From Campylobacteraceae bacterium (lineage in GTDB: Bacteria > Campylobacterota > Campylobacteria > Campylobacterales > Sulfurovaceae), in contig JAMOOQ010000019.1 of the NCBI GenBank assembly GCA_027100635.1, forward strand, positions 1 to 49,970: a stretch of 49,970 bases of DNA. Direction: 5' to 3'. Under the pieces are notes generated by a model. It saw only the letters and a program-made list of their open reading frames with translations. It searched no databases and had not been told where the DNA came from. Below are positions 43,435-49,970 of this stretch, one piece after another. Every line of letters begins with the position of its first letter. The first letter of the stretch is position 1. The translations under genes were made by a program, and so were the position numbers.

Positions 43435-44217
43435 CTATCTTCTTTGATCTAATTTTTCACTACCTGTTGTATAATCAACTAGAAGTGTTTTACTATATTC
43501 AATTTCAGTTTCAGGTTCACCTTGTGAAATATCTGCTCCAAAATCAACTTCATGACCAACTCTTGAGAATCTTTTAGTGTCATATCTATCAACTCTTGAT
43601 GGGTCTCTATTCTCTGGACCAATAATATCACGGTTTTCTTTACCAAAAATCTTATCAACTTCATACCAAGATGCAAACTCATCACCTTCAAGAGGATAAG
43701 TTTTAAGGAGGGGATGACCTTCCCAATCATCAGGCATAAGAATTCTTTTAAGAAATGGATGATTATTTACATAAATACCAAACATATCATACATCTCTCG
43801 TTCTGCAAAGTTGGCACTTTTAAACAAAGGCACTGTACTTTCAATTGCTAAACCATCTTCTATCATACAAACTACTCTTACTCTAAGAGCCTCATCTAGA
43901 TTTAACATTTGGTAAAAAATTTCAAATTTACCCTCTTGTGCAAGATAATCAACTGCACTAAGTTCAGTACATATTTTATATCCACACACATCTTTTAGAG
44001 TCTCTAATACAGAGTAGTTATCTTGATGATTAATTGATACCACAAGTTGTCCAATCTGAACAGAAGCATCTAAAACTCTATCACCTAAAGCATTAATAAC
44101 ATCTGCAAAATGCGAACCCTCTTCTATAGACATTTGTGGAACTCTTGGTGCTACCCAAAATCTATCAGTATAATATGATTTTTTTTGAACATTATCTTTT
44201 GGTGTATATTTTCTCAT
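43435..44217 (-). CDS. nuoC: NADH-quinone oxidoreductase subunit C
   Basis: 260 residues, the 30-kDa hydrophilic subunit, separate from nuoD as in most bacteria outside enterobacteria. The signature [34 protein letters not shown] is split around residues 125-165. The C-terminal 60 residues (from about [10 protein letters not shown]) are a charged extension that goes beyond the minimal domain. It touches nuoB by one base at 44217. Confidence 0.96.
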   Translation of the reverse strand: MRKYTPKDNVQKKSYYTDRFWVAPRVPQMSIEEGSHFADVINALGDRVLDASVQIGQLVVSINHQDNYSVLETLKDVCGYKICTELSAVDYLAQEGKFEIFYQMLNLDEALRVRVVCMIEDGLAIESTVPLFKSANFAEREMYDMFGIYVNNHPFLKRILMPDDWEGHPLLKTYPLEGDEFASWYEVDKIFGKENRDIIGPENRDPSRVDRYDTKRFSRVGHEVDFGADISQGEPETEIEYSKTLLVDYTTGSEKLDQRR

Positions 44218-44729
44218 TATACTAACCTTTGCTTTGTATTTTTCTTCATATTAGCAGATTCTTTTCTAATCTTCTTTTGAAGCATCATCATCGCATACTG
44301 AAGAGTCTCAGGTCGTGGTGCACATCCAGGAAGATAAATATCAACAGGAACAATTCTATCAACACCTTGAACAGTTGCATAAGTATTAAACATACCACCA
44401 GTATTTGCACAACTTCCCATAGAAATCACCCATTTAGGCTCAGTCATTTGGTCATAAAGTCTTCTTGCAAACTCTGCATGTTTTTTAGACAATGTTCCAG
44501 CTAAAATCATTACATCAGCTTGTCTTGGAGATGCTCTAAAGATTGTCCCCATTCTATCAAAGTCATAACGACTTGCTCCAGATGCCATCATTTCGATAGC
44601 ACAACATGCTAGTCCATAAGTAAGAGGCCAAAGCGAATTTGACCTACCCCAGTTAATCAACTTATCAGCTGTTGTTAAAGCTATCGGTAAACCCGCGTTA
44701 GATGCATAATCTACTTTATGCTGTGCCAT
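44217..44729 (-). CDS. nuoB: NADH-quinone oxidoreductase subunit B
   Basis: 170 residues. It carries the terminal [4Fe-4S] cluster N2 next to the quinone site: the tandem cysteines in [11 protein letters not shown], then [11 protein letters not shown] and LPGCAPRPE supply the ligands. Its start overlaps the nuoA 3' end by 19 bp, and its stop touches nuoC. Normal length. Confidence 0.98.
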   Translation of the reverse strand: MAQHKVDYASNAGLPIALTTADKLINWGRSNSLWPLTYGLACCAIEMMASGASRYDFDRMGTIFRASPRQADVMILAGTLSKKHAEFARRLYDQMTEPKWVISMGSCANTGGMFNTYATVQGVDRIVPVDIYLPGCAPRPETLQYAMMMLQKKIRKESANMKKNTKQRLV

Positions 44730-45100
44730 TCAAGTGCTCCTTTTTTCCATGCATATACAAATCCTATTGCCAAAAGTAAGACAAATAAAATCATCTCAAC
44801 AAAACCAAACCAGCCTAATAATTTAAAATCTATTGCCCATGGAAACATAAATATAATCTCAACATCAAACAAAATAAATAATAATGCTATTAAATAAAAC
44901 TGTACCGAAATAGTATTAGGTTGCTTAGTAACCTCTGGTCCACACTCGTATATAGTTAGTTTCAACTTCTCAGTATCAAGTCTTGCCAACCTTCTACTTA
45001 TAAATCTTGCCAAAAATAATGTTGCAGAGAATGCAACAAAAGTCATAACAAACAGAAGAAACACACCAAAATATGGGTGATCTGTAACGATATGAGTCAT
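44711..45100 (-). CDS. nuoA: NADH-quinone oxidoreductase subunit A
   Basis: 129 residues, three membrane helices, first gene of the fifteen-gene complex I operon. Family blocks are [10 protein letters not shown] in the quinone-facing loop and [23 protein letters not shown]. The ATG follows a GGGGTT ribosome site. A minus-strand -10-like TATTATAAAG lies about 45 bp upstream, so the operon promoter is probably in 45101-45240. Confidence 0.97.
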   Translation of the reverse strand: MTHIVTDHPYFGVFLLFVMTFVAFSATLFLARFISRRLARLDTEKLKLTIYECGPEVTKQPNTISVQFYLIALLFILFDVEIIFMFPWAIDFKLLGWFGFVEMILFVLLLAIGFVYAWKKGALEWHSIK

Positions 45101-45440
45101 TATTAACCCCTTTTTTTAGAGAAAAATCTCAGAATATTTGACTTTATAATATCAGAATATAAGTTAAAAAGATTAGTGGAAAAATTCATTATGAGATAAC
45201 TTTTTTATTTGTAACTAAGTGAAACAAATAACTTTACTATTATAATTTTTGAAAAATAAAATTATTATCTGATGTTACACATATTTAAATTATTTTTAAA
45301 ATTCAAGGGCAACCATAAGTAATTGCCCCTACAAAAGGTTGATTAGCCGTAGTGGTTATCACCTTGTGGGTACCCTAAAATATGAATAAATATTTATACA
45401 AAGTGCATAACATCAATTAAAAGATAGCATTTTCTACAAC
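45101..45440. other. gene-free stretch: nuo promoter region and a dispersed repeat
   Basis: 340 bp between cysK and nuoA. 45101-45240 is AT-rich and should hold the nuo promoter; a -10-like element is at about 45145-45155 on the minus strand. 45307-45375 is the second GTAGGGGCAAT-type repeat. No open frame is credible. Confidence 0.65.
45307..45375 (-). repeat. GTAGGGGCAAT-type dispersed repeat, copy 2
   Basis: The minus strand reads CTACGGCTAATCAACC then TTTTGTAGGGGCAATT, as at 193-231. GGGCAACC and AATTGCCC inside it form an inverted repeat (45307-45329), so it folds as a hairpin. Confidence 0.65.
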
Positions 45441-46358
45441 TTAAACAAACAATTCAGTTGATAAATATCTTTCTGCTGTATCACAAAGTATTGTCACAAT
45501 TGTTTTACCTCTATTTTCTTCTCTTAGAGCAATCTCATAAACTGCTTGAACATTTGCTCCTGATGATATACCAACAAGAAGTCCTTCTGTTTTTGCAATC
45601 TCTCTTGCCATACTATAAGCATCTTCATTTGAGACTTTTATTATCTCATCATAAATATTTGTATTTAAAATATCAGGGATAAAACCTGCACCAATACCTT
45701 GTATTTGATGAGAAGACGGTTTTTCTTTTGAGAGAACTGCTGAATCTTTTGGTTCAACTGCGACTGCTTGAAGTTTATCTATTTTATATTTTAAAACCTC
45801 TGATATTCCAGTAAGTGTTCCACCAGTACCAACGCTTGAGACAAAGAAATCTATATCATTTCCTAAATCATTATATATTTCCATAGCAGTTGTTTTTCTA
45901 TGAGTATCTGGGTTGTCAGGATTTTTAAATTGTTGAAGTACAATAGAATTTTCTATACTTTTGTTTAATTCACTTGCTTTATCTATTGAACCTTGCATCC
46001 CATCTTTTGCAGGAGTTAGGAATAGTCTTGCACCCAAATGAGTAAGAATATTTCGTCTCTCTTTGCTCATAGAATCAGGCATTGTTAAAATTAATTTTAT
46101 ACCTTTTGATGCACATATCCCTGCCAATCCAATTCCTGTATTTCCACTAGTAGGCTCTATGATTGTTGTATTTTCATACATATCACCTCTTTCTAATGCT
46201 CTATTTACCATATGCAAAGCTATTCTATCTTTAACCGAAGATGTAGGATTCATAAATTCACATTTTGCATAAATATTAGTTCCTGTCATTTGCGATAATT
46301 TATTTAGTTTAATAAGAGGAGTATTTCCTACTAAATCTTCTATACTATTTGCTATCAT
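45441..46358 (-). CDS. cysK: O-acetylserine sulfhydrylase / cysteine synthase
   Basis: 305 residues, cytoplasmic PLP enzyme that makes cysteine from O-acetylserine and sulfide. The PLP lysine is in NPTSSVKDRIA (about residue 43). The PLP phosphate cradle shows as GTGGTLTGISEVL and the substrate loop as PTSGNTGIGLA. The QGIGAGFIPDIL block marks the CysK/CysM group. Whether it is the A or B isozyme cannot be told from the sequence alone. It lies 22 bp after mobA on the same strand, so the two are probably one transcript. Confidence 0.94.
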   Translation of the reverse strand: MIANSIEDLVGNTPLIKLNKLSQMTGTNIYAKCEFMNPTSSVKDRIALHMVNRALERGDMYENTTIIEPTSGNTGIGLAGICASKGIKLILTMPDSMSKERRNILTHLGARLFLTPAKDGMQGSIDKASELNKSIENSIVLQQFKNPDNPDTHRKTTAMEIYNDLGNDIDFFVSSVGTGGTLTGISEVLKYKIDKLQAVAVEPKDSAVLSKEKPSSHQIQGIGAGFIPDILNTNIYDEIIKVSNEDAYSMAREIAKTEGLLVGISSGANVQAVYEIALREENRGKTIVTILCDTAERYLSTELFV

Positions 46359-46380
46359 TTATAATCCTTTTATATTATAT

Positions 46381-46947
46381 TTATCTATTTTTACAAGCAT
46401 CTATATACTCATGATAATAGTTTAAATTGGCAAATCTATTGTCCTCTTCAAACTCTACAACTTTACTATTTAAGCTTTTTATAACTCTATTTAGTTTGTG
46501 AATATCTTTTGATAAAAACTCTTTTGCTTTTGTTAAAATTGATCTTTTATAAATTGCACATAGTGGCTGATTTTTGCCATTTGTAGAACTTACTATAATA
46601 TCATATTTATCCTGATTATATAGCTCTAATTTATCCATAATATCTATATCAATAAATGGAGAATCGACAGAAATCACAAATACCTCATTAATATCAAGCG
46701 TCTCAAAAATTGATATAAGCCCAATTAAAGGAGAACTATCTGCATATTTATCTAAAATCAAATTTGCATCAAAATCAAATTTATTATCTTTACAACTAAT
46801 ATAAACTTTATCAAAGATTTTTGATAATCTATTATACTGAAACTCACTGAGAGTCTTAAACCCATCAAATGGCAAAAGAGATTTGTCTTTATTCATTCTT
46901 GAACTCTTTCCACCTGCAAAAATAACTGCTGTTTTTATTTTATTCAA
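46381..46947 (-). CDS. mobA: molybdenum cofactor guanylyltransferase MobA
   Basis: 188 residues, cytoplasmic. It attaches GMP to molybdopterin to form the guanine dinucleotide cofactor. The nucleotide-binding signature is FAGGKSSRMNKDKSLLPF (residues 10-27), with Lys in the K(D/E)K position, and the metal-binding Asp is in VISVDSPFID near residue 98. The C-terminal HKLNRVIKSLNSKVVEF fits MobA. The cofactor would serve Mo/W enzymes encoded elsewhere. It is divergent from the double-NosL gene and probably co-transcribed with cysK. Confidence 0.92.
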   Translation of the reverse strand: MNKIKTAVIFAGGKSSRMNKDKSLLPFDGFKTLSEFQYNRLSKIFDKVYISCKDNKFDFDANLILDKYADSSPLIGLISIFETLDINEVFVISVDSPFIDIDIMDKLELYNQDKYDIIVSSTNGKNQPLCAIYKRSILTKAKEFLSKDIHKLNRVIKSLNSKVVEFEEDNRFANLNYYHEYIDACKNR

Positions 46948-47082
46948 TACTTTTCCTTAAAATTTTCTATTTTATTATATCATATAAATTAATAAGATTT
47001 TATATTCTAAGACTCTGATACTTTAATACAAATTTAACAAATATTAGTTAAAATGATATAAAATATTTTAAAAGGTTATAGA

Positions 47083-48183
47083 ATGAAAAAAATTTATCTA
47101 ATAATGGCAATAGTAATTACTTTTACCACAAACATAAATGCAGAGGCTCCTCAATTTGTTAAGGCTTCAAAAACTCCTATACTTTTACAAGATGGCAAAA
47201 ATAAAAATTGGTGTCCTGTATGTGGAATGAGTTTAAAAATGTTTTATAAAACATCTCATGCTATTGAAACTAAAGATGGTAAAAAATTACATTTTTGTTC
47301 AATCAGATGTTTAGTAAACAAGTTTGATAAAAATAGTAAAGTATCAGTGGTAGATGCTAAAACAGAGAAGATGATAGATGCTAAAAAAGCATATTATGTT
47401 ATTGGTTCAAAAGTTCAAGGGACAATGGCAATGGTTAGTAAATTGGCATTTGAAAAAGAGCAAGATGCAAAAGAGTTTCAAGTAATCTATGGTGGTGAGA
47501 TAGTAGATTTTAAAAAGGCTTTTGAGATGGCTAAAAAATCTTTAGAGGCTGATAATAAAAAAAGAATGAAAAAGATTACAAAAAAAATGATACCAATGGG
47601 TAAAAAGATATACACTAAGAAATGTAATAACATTAATGTGAGCAAATTAGATACAGTTAGTGATATTAAAACTTATATTGTAGAAAATAAAATTTGTAAA
47701 AATCTTAATCCTAAGCAACTTCATGCAACAGCACTTTATCTAAATAGTACGAAATCAGTTACAGCAAAAAATAGACCAATTAGCGTGACAAAAGATGAAA
47801 AATGCCCTGTTTGTGGAATGTTTGTATATAAATATCCAGTATGGGCAACACAGATTCATTTTAACAATAATGATAAACCTAATCATTATAGTTTTGACGG
47901 TGTAAAAGATATGATGAAATTTTATTTAGAACCAAAAAAATATAATCAAGATAACTTAAAAATTACTAAATTACTCGTAACAAACTATTATACAAATGAG
48001 GCGATTGATGCTAAAAAAGCATTTTTTGTAATGGGTAGTGATGTCTTTGGTCCAATGGGTCATGAACTAATTCCTTTTTCTACTTTAGATGAGGCAGAAA
48101 ATTTTGTAAAAGATCACAATGGAAAATCTATAATCACTTTTGATAAGATAACTATTAAAATGGTTTTTGACCTTGATAAATAA
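47083..48183 (+). CDS. secreted protein with two NosL-like copper-site domains
   Basis: 366 residues. A signal peptide (MKKIYLIMAIVITFTTNINA) is followed by NosL-like domain 1 (about 35-150; WCPVCGMSLK, HFCSIRCLV, VDAKKAYYVIGS), a linker of about 90 residues, and domain 2 (about 240-365; KCPVCGMFVY, YSFDGVKDMMKFY, IDAKKAFFVMGS). Each has CxxCGM, the likely Cu(I) site. The linker MGKKIYTKKCNN...LNPKQLHATALYL looks like a class I cytochrome c that has lost its CxxCH haem site. No lipobox, so the protein is soluble in the periplasm. A small membrane protein overlaps its 3' end by 17 bp. The role in copper delivery is inferred. Confidence 0.88.
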   Translation: MKKIYLIMAIVITFTTNINAEAPQFVKASKTPILLQDGKNKNWCPVCGMSLKMFYKTSHAIETKDGKKLHFCSIRCLVNKFDKNSKVSVVDAKTEKMIDAKKAYYVIGSKVQGTMAMVSKLAFEKEQDAKEFQVIYGGEIVDFKKAFEMAKKSLEADNKKRMKKITKKMIPMGKKIYTKKCNNINVSKLDTVSDIKTYIVENKICKNLNPKQLHATALYLNSTKSVTAKNRPISVTKDEKCPVCGMFVYKYPVWATQIHFNNNDKPNHYSFDGVKDMMKFYLEPKKYNQDNLKITKLLVTNYYTNEAIDAKKAFFVMGSDVFGPMGHELIPFSTLDEAENFVKDHNGKSIITFDKITIKMVFDLDK

Positions 48184-48454
48184 TAGGTCTAAAATATTTA
48201 TATTGCTACTTTTGATGATGATATTATCAATCGTGGCACTTATACTATATCTATCCTCTCGGGTAGATACAAGCAGTAAAATTAAATTCTTACAAATCAC
48301 ACATCTATCTAATATAACACTCTCAAATGAAGCTCAAAGCTTACGGTTTAGAAATGAATCAGGAGTTATGGAACTATTATATTTCTCACCAGAAGCAAGA
48401 GAGCAATCACCTAGTTCTTTTATATATAATCACTCTACTATATTAAATCAATAA
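48167..48454 (+). CDS. small membrane-anchored protein coupled to the double-NosL gene
   Basis: 95 residues from a TTG at 48167 (another TTG at 48173 is possible). It overlaps the NosL gene by 17 bp, which implies coupled translation. A single membrane helix at about 9-29 (IFILLLLMMILSIVALILYL) is followed by a soluble tail with no Cys or Met-rich motif, ending in HSTILNQ. I recognise no family. Position suggests a partner for the copper-site protein, perhaps its membrane anchor. It might instead be a coding frame of little significance; the clean helix and the operon overlap favour a real gene. Confidence 0.65.
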   Translation: MTLINNRSKIFILLLLMMILSIVALILYLSSRVDTSSKIKFLQITHLSNITLSNEAQSLRFRNESGVMELLYFSPEAREQSPSSFIYNHSTILNQ

Positions 48455-48513
48455 TTAATTATAAATAAATAAGTATTTTTATGATATTATCTATCAAAAG
48501 TAGGATAAATATT

Positions 48514-49245
48514 ATGAGTGAATTAGAGAAACAACAAGCACAAGAGATACAAGAATTAAGAAAGTTATTAGGATTTAAAACTAGAGATAAATCACAAGCT
48601 TTTAGTGATCTTACAATGTATGATTTAGAAGATTTGGTAGATATTGATAAGAATTTTAACAATGAGATATTTAACTCTTGGTTTGATAATACTCTTGAAA
48701 TAGATAAAAATAAAATAGAATTTTTAGAAAATATATTAGATAAATATGGACAAGTACTAGAAAGGTATAATGAAGATACTCTTAAAGTGGTATTTATTGG
48801 TGCAATTATAGAAGAGGTTGAATTTTTTAATAAAGAGTTGAGAATAGGTAACTTTTATCATAAAAATTTAAGCTATAAAAATGATAAAATTAATTTTAAT
48901 GGCTATTGTGATTTTTATGTAGCCAAAGGTTTAGAATATCCAAAATCTCCATATTTCTTTATTCAAGAGTATAAACCATCTAAAGGTGGAGGCGACCCAG
49001 AACCTCAACTTTTAGCAGAACTTATATGTGCAGTTGAGTTAAATAATTGGAATACTATTAAGGGTTGTTATATCATTGGAGCAATTTGGAACTTTGTGAT
49101 ATTAGAAAAATTGGATGAAAACCAATACCAATATTTTGTAAGTGCCAATTTTGATAGTACTAAAATAGAGGATTTAAAAGATATTTTTAAGAATTTACTC
49201 TTTGTAAAGAACGAGATTATAGAGATGGTAAAGAATGATAAATAG
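48514..49245 (+). CDS. PD-(D/E)XK-nuclease-like protein
   Basis: 243 residues from the ATG at 48514 (AGTAGG ribosome site 9 bp upstream); an in-frame ATG at 48481 is less likely. The N-terminus (about 1-30) is a Lys/Gln/Glu-rich coiled coil (ELEKQQAQEIQELRKLL). The core shows a candidate PD-(D/E)XK active site: Asp in GYCDFYVAKG (about residue 142) and ExK in FFIQEYKPSKGGG (about 160), followed by the helix PQLLAELICAVEL. Proteins with this layout, ending in the FDSTKIEDLKDIFKNLLFVKNEI block, are common in repeat-rich genomes and often lie near mobile DNA, as here. Catalysis is not proven; no partner methylase is visible. Confidence 0.75.
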   Translation: MSELEKQQAQEIQELRKLLGFKTRDKSQAFSDLTMYDLEDLVDIDKNFNNEIFNSWFDNTLEIDKNKIEFLENILDKYGQVLERYNEDTLKVVFIGAIIEEVEFFNKELRIGNFYHKNLSYKNDKINFNGYCDFYVAKGLEYPKSPYFFIQEYKPSKGGGDPEPQLLAELICAVELNNWNTIKGCYIIGAIWNFVILEKLDENQYQYFVSANFDSTKIEDLKDIFKNLLFVKNEIIEMVKNDK

Positions 49246-49384
49246 CTTAGTTTATTTACTAAAATGGGCAGAACTAGATATAAAATATATGAACCAACAC
49301 ATCCACACTTTGTAACATGTACTATCCTGCATTGGTTACCAATATTCACAAGAAAAGAGAAAAGTTTTCAGGTTTTGGAAGAGG

Positions 49385-49528
49385 GGTATCAGCCTAATGT
49401 CAATGAAATAAGGATTATTATGCTTTTGGACACGGTGCTGCTTTTAGCTCCGTATATTAGGGAGAGACTGAAGCCATCTCGTCCAAAAAAAAGCTTAATT
49501 CATTAGCGCATCATTGGTATCAGCCTAA
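49385..49528 (-). repeat. 13-bp direct repeats flanking the MITE-like element
   Basis: GGTATCAGCCTAA at 49385-49397 and 49516-49528 bracket the element. They correspond to the same codons (YQP) of the transposase remnant, so they look like a target-site duplication. Confidence 0.65.
49402..49504 (-). mobile_element. MITE-like hairpin element, copy C
   Basis: 103 bp, inverted relative to the other copies. Imperfect inverted ends AATGAAATAAGG / (inverted) AATGAATTAAG, and a centre GCTCCGTATATTAGGGAG. No coding capacity. It is inserted in the RAYT-type remnant and bracketed by 13-bp direct repeats. Confidence 0.7.
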
Positions 49529-49579
49529 ACTTATACCAGACATTCATCACCCCTCTAAACTTAAACTAATATAAAACAA

Positions 49580-49970
49580 CTAATCATAAAACTCTTCATA
49601 ATCATCCCCTAAGCACTCCAAAATAATCTCATGATTTTCATTAAAATAGTCCAATTGGCTCTCTCCTTCAAATAAAATTAAAACCACAGAGAAAAAATAT
49701 TGAAAAACCCATCTCATAGTAGGATTTGATATTGGTTTTCCCTTCTGATTTGGAAAAGTTAGGTTATTTTTCTTCATATTTTTGCGAACTTTATGTTCTA
49801 ATGCAGAATACACTAGTAAGGATAATGTCATAATCATTAATAATGATGCAATCCGTTCAGGCTTTTTTAAAAAGATAGAATCAGCATGAAATTTTGGGTC
49901 TTTTAAGAACCTAAAACCTCTTTCTACTTTCTGTTGATTTTTATACTCCTTTAAAATCTCTAGGGGTTTT
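49580..49970 (-). CDS. IS1634-type transposase, C-terminal end (cut by window edge)
   Basis: The minus-strand frame is open from the right edge to the TAG at 49580, giving the last 129 or so residues; an internal ATG at 49837 is not the true start. EYKNQQKVERGFRFLKDP, then FLKKPERIASLLMIMTLSLLVYSALEHKVR and NPTMRWVFQYF are the closing blocks of IS1634-family transposases (DDE fold). The catalytic Asp and Glu should lie mostly beyond the edge. The last 30 residues are acidic (LGDDYEEFYD). Whether the element is intact cannot be judged; no terminal inverted repeat is obvious in 49500-49579. Confidence 0.82.
   Translation of the reverse strand, partial: KPLEILKEYKNQQKVERGFRFLKDPKFHADSIFLKKPERIASLLMIMTLSLLVYSALEHKVRKNMKKNNLTFPNQKGKPISNPTMRWVFQYFFSVVLILFEGESQLDYFNENHEIILECLGDDYEEFYD

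Larger units (their letters stand above)
49264..49568 (+). pseudogene. internally deleted Y1/RAYT-type transposase remnant
   Basis: Residues MGRTRYKIYEPTHPHFVTC and LHWLPIFTRKE (49264-49362) match the N-terminus of IS200-like REP-associated tyrosine transposases. They are joined directly to FQVLEEGYQPN (49366-49398), which corresponds to the late FWEEGxxPKLI segment of the same family. About 100 internal codons, including the HxH and Tyr active site, are gone. After the MITE-like element a second WYQPKLIPDIHH (49515-49550) resumes the same segment. The frame that crosses the element is accidental. Confidence 0.7.
49246..49579. other. transposase debris and repeat between nuclease-like gene and IS1634-type gene
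   Basis: 334 bp. It contains the RAYT-type remnant (49264-49568) interrupted by the MITE-like element (49402-49504), both described separately. No intact gene. Confidence 0.75.

Noticed and set aside
45101-45440. Riboswitch before nuoA or after cysK
   Set aside because: The only structured DNA is the dispersed repeat, which recurs at 193-231 in another context. No known aptamer pattern was seen.
48085-48300. Minus-strand open frame of 71 codons
   Set aside because: Antisense to the double-NosL gene and the small membrane protein, with no ribosome site.
49068-49349. Minus-strand open frame of 93 codons
   Set aside because: Antisense to the nuclease-like gene and the transposase remnant, with no start signal.
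49264-49506. 80-codon open frame as an intact gene
   Set aside because: The first 45 codons are a transposase N-terminus joined to its late segment, and the rest is the MITE-like element read through by chance.

Overview
The window is AT-rich and reads as a chromosomal segment of a Campylobacterota (epsilonproteobacterial) bacterium, probably a free-living Sulfurimonas/Arcobacter-like lineage. The evidence is the futalosine menaquinone gene mqnE, a murE / small conserved protein / NifU-like gene order known from Campylobacter, a complex I operon without ordinary NuoE and NuoF, and several histidine kinases with an HQWRQP phosphoacceptor box. The species cannot be named from sequence reading alone.

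Layout. 1-59 holds the first codons of a probable metH running off the left edge. 408-5718 is a minus-strand housekeeping run (yeiH-type exporter, luxS, a small protein, an mnmC-like methyltransferase, a SUI1-like factor, a NifU-like protein, a TPR-like protein, murE) with a divergent LysR regulator at 5851. 6760-7673 is a NosL-like lipoprotein pair, followed by ppk1-smpB (7767-10333) and an alanine/sodium symporter. 12111-12651 is a five-tRNA cluster (Pro, His, Arg, Arg, Leu). 12739-18577 is a four-gene signalling operon: REC-GGDEF, an NMT1-domain sensor kinase, an SBP3-PAS sensor kinase, and a REC-histidine kinase. Next come mqnE with a phosphoribosyltransferase, and an orphan FtsX-like permease. 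21846-26675 is an accessory block of four pilin-like genes, two lipoproteins and one small gene, embedded in palindromic repeats.

27788-45100 is the complete minus-strand complex I operon, nuoA-B-C-D-E'-F'-G1-G2-H-I-J-K-L-M-N. Its input module is rebuilt: NuoE is replaced by a 77-residue protein, NuoF by a fusion of the NuoF C-terminal Fe-S region to a GltD-like flavoprotein, and there are two different NuoG subunits in tandem. mobA and cysK follow. The right end (47083-49970) holds a secreted double-NosL protein, a small membrane protein, a PD-(D/E)XK-like protein, a transposase remnant carrying a MITE-like element, and the end of an IS1634-type transposase cut by the window edge.

Intergenic DNA is unusually rich in repeats: a palindrome family with a constant TCAAG loop and changing but paired stems, a MITE-like hairpin of about 105 bp in at least three copies, a GTAGGGGCAAT repeat, a 22-bp tandem array, and a 59-bp tandem repeat that includes a gene's stop codon. 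A decayed uvrB-like fragment lies just beyond nuoN.
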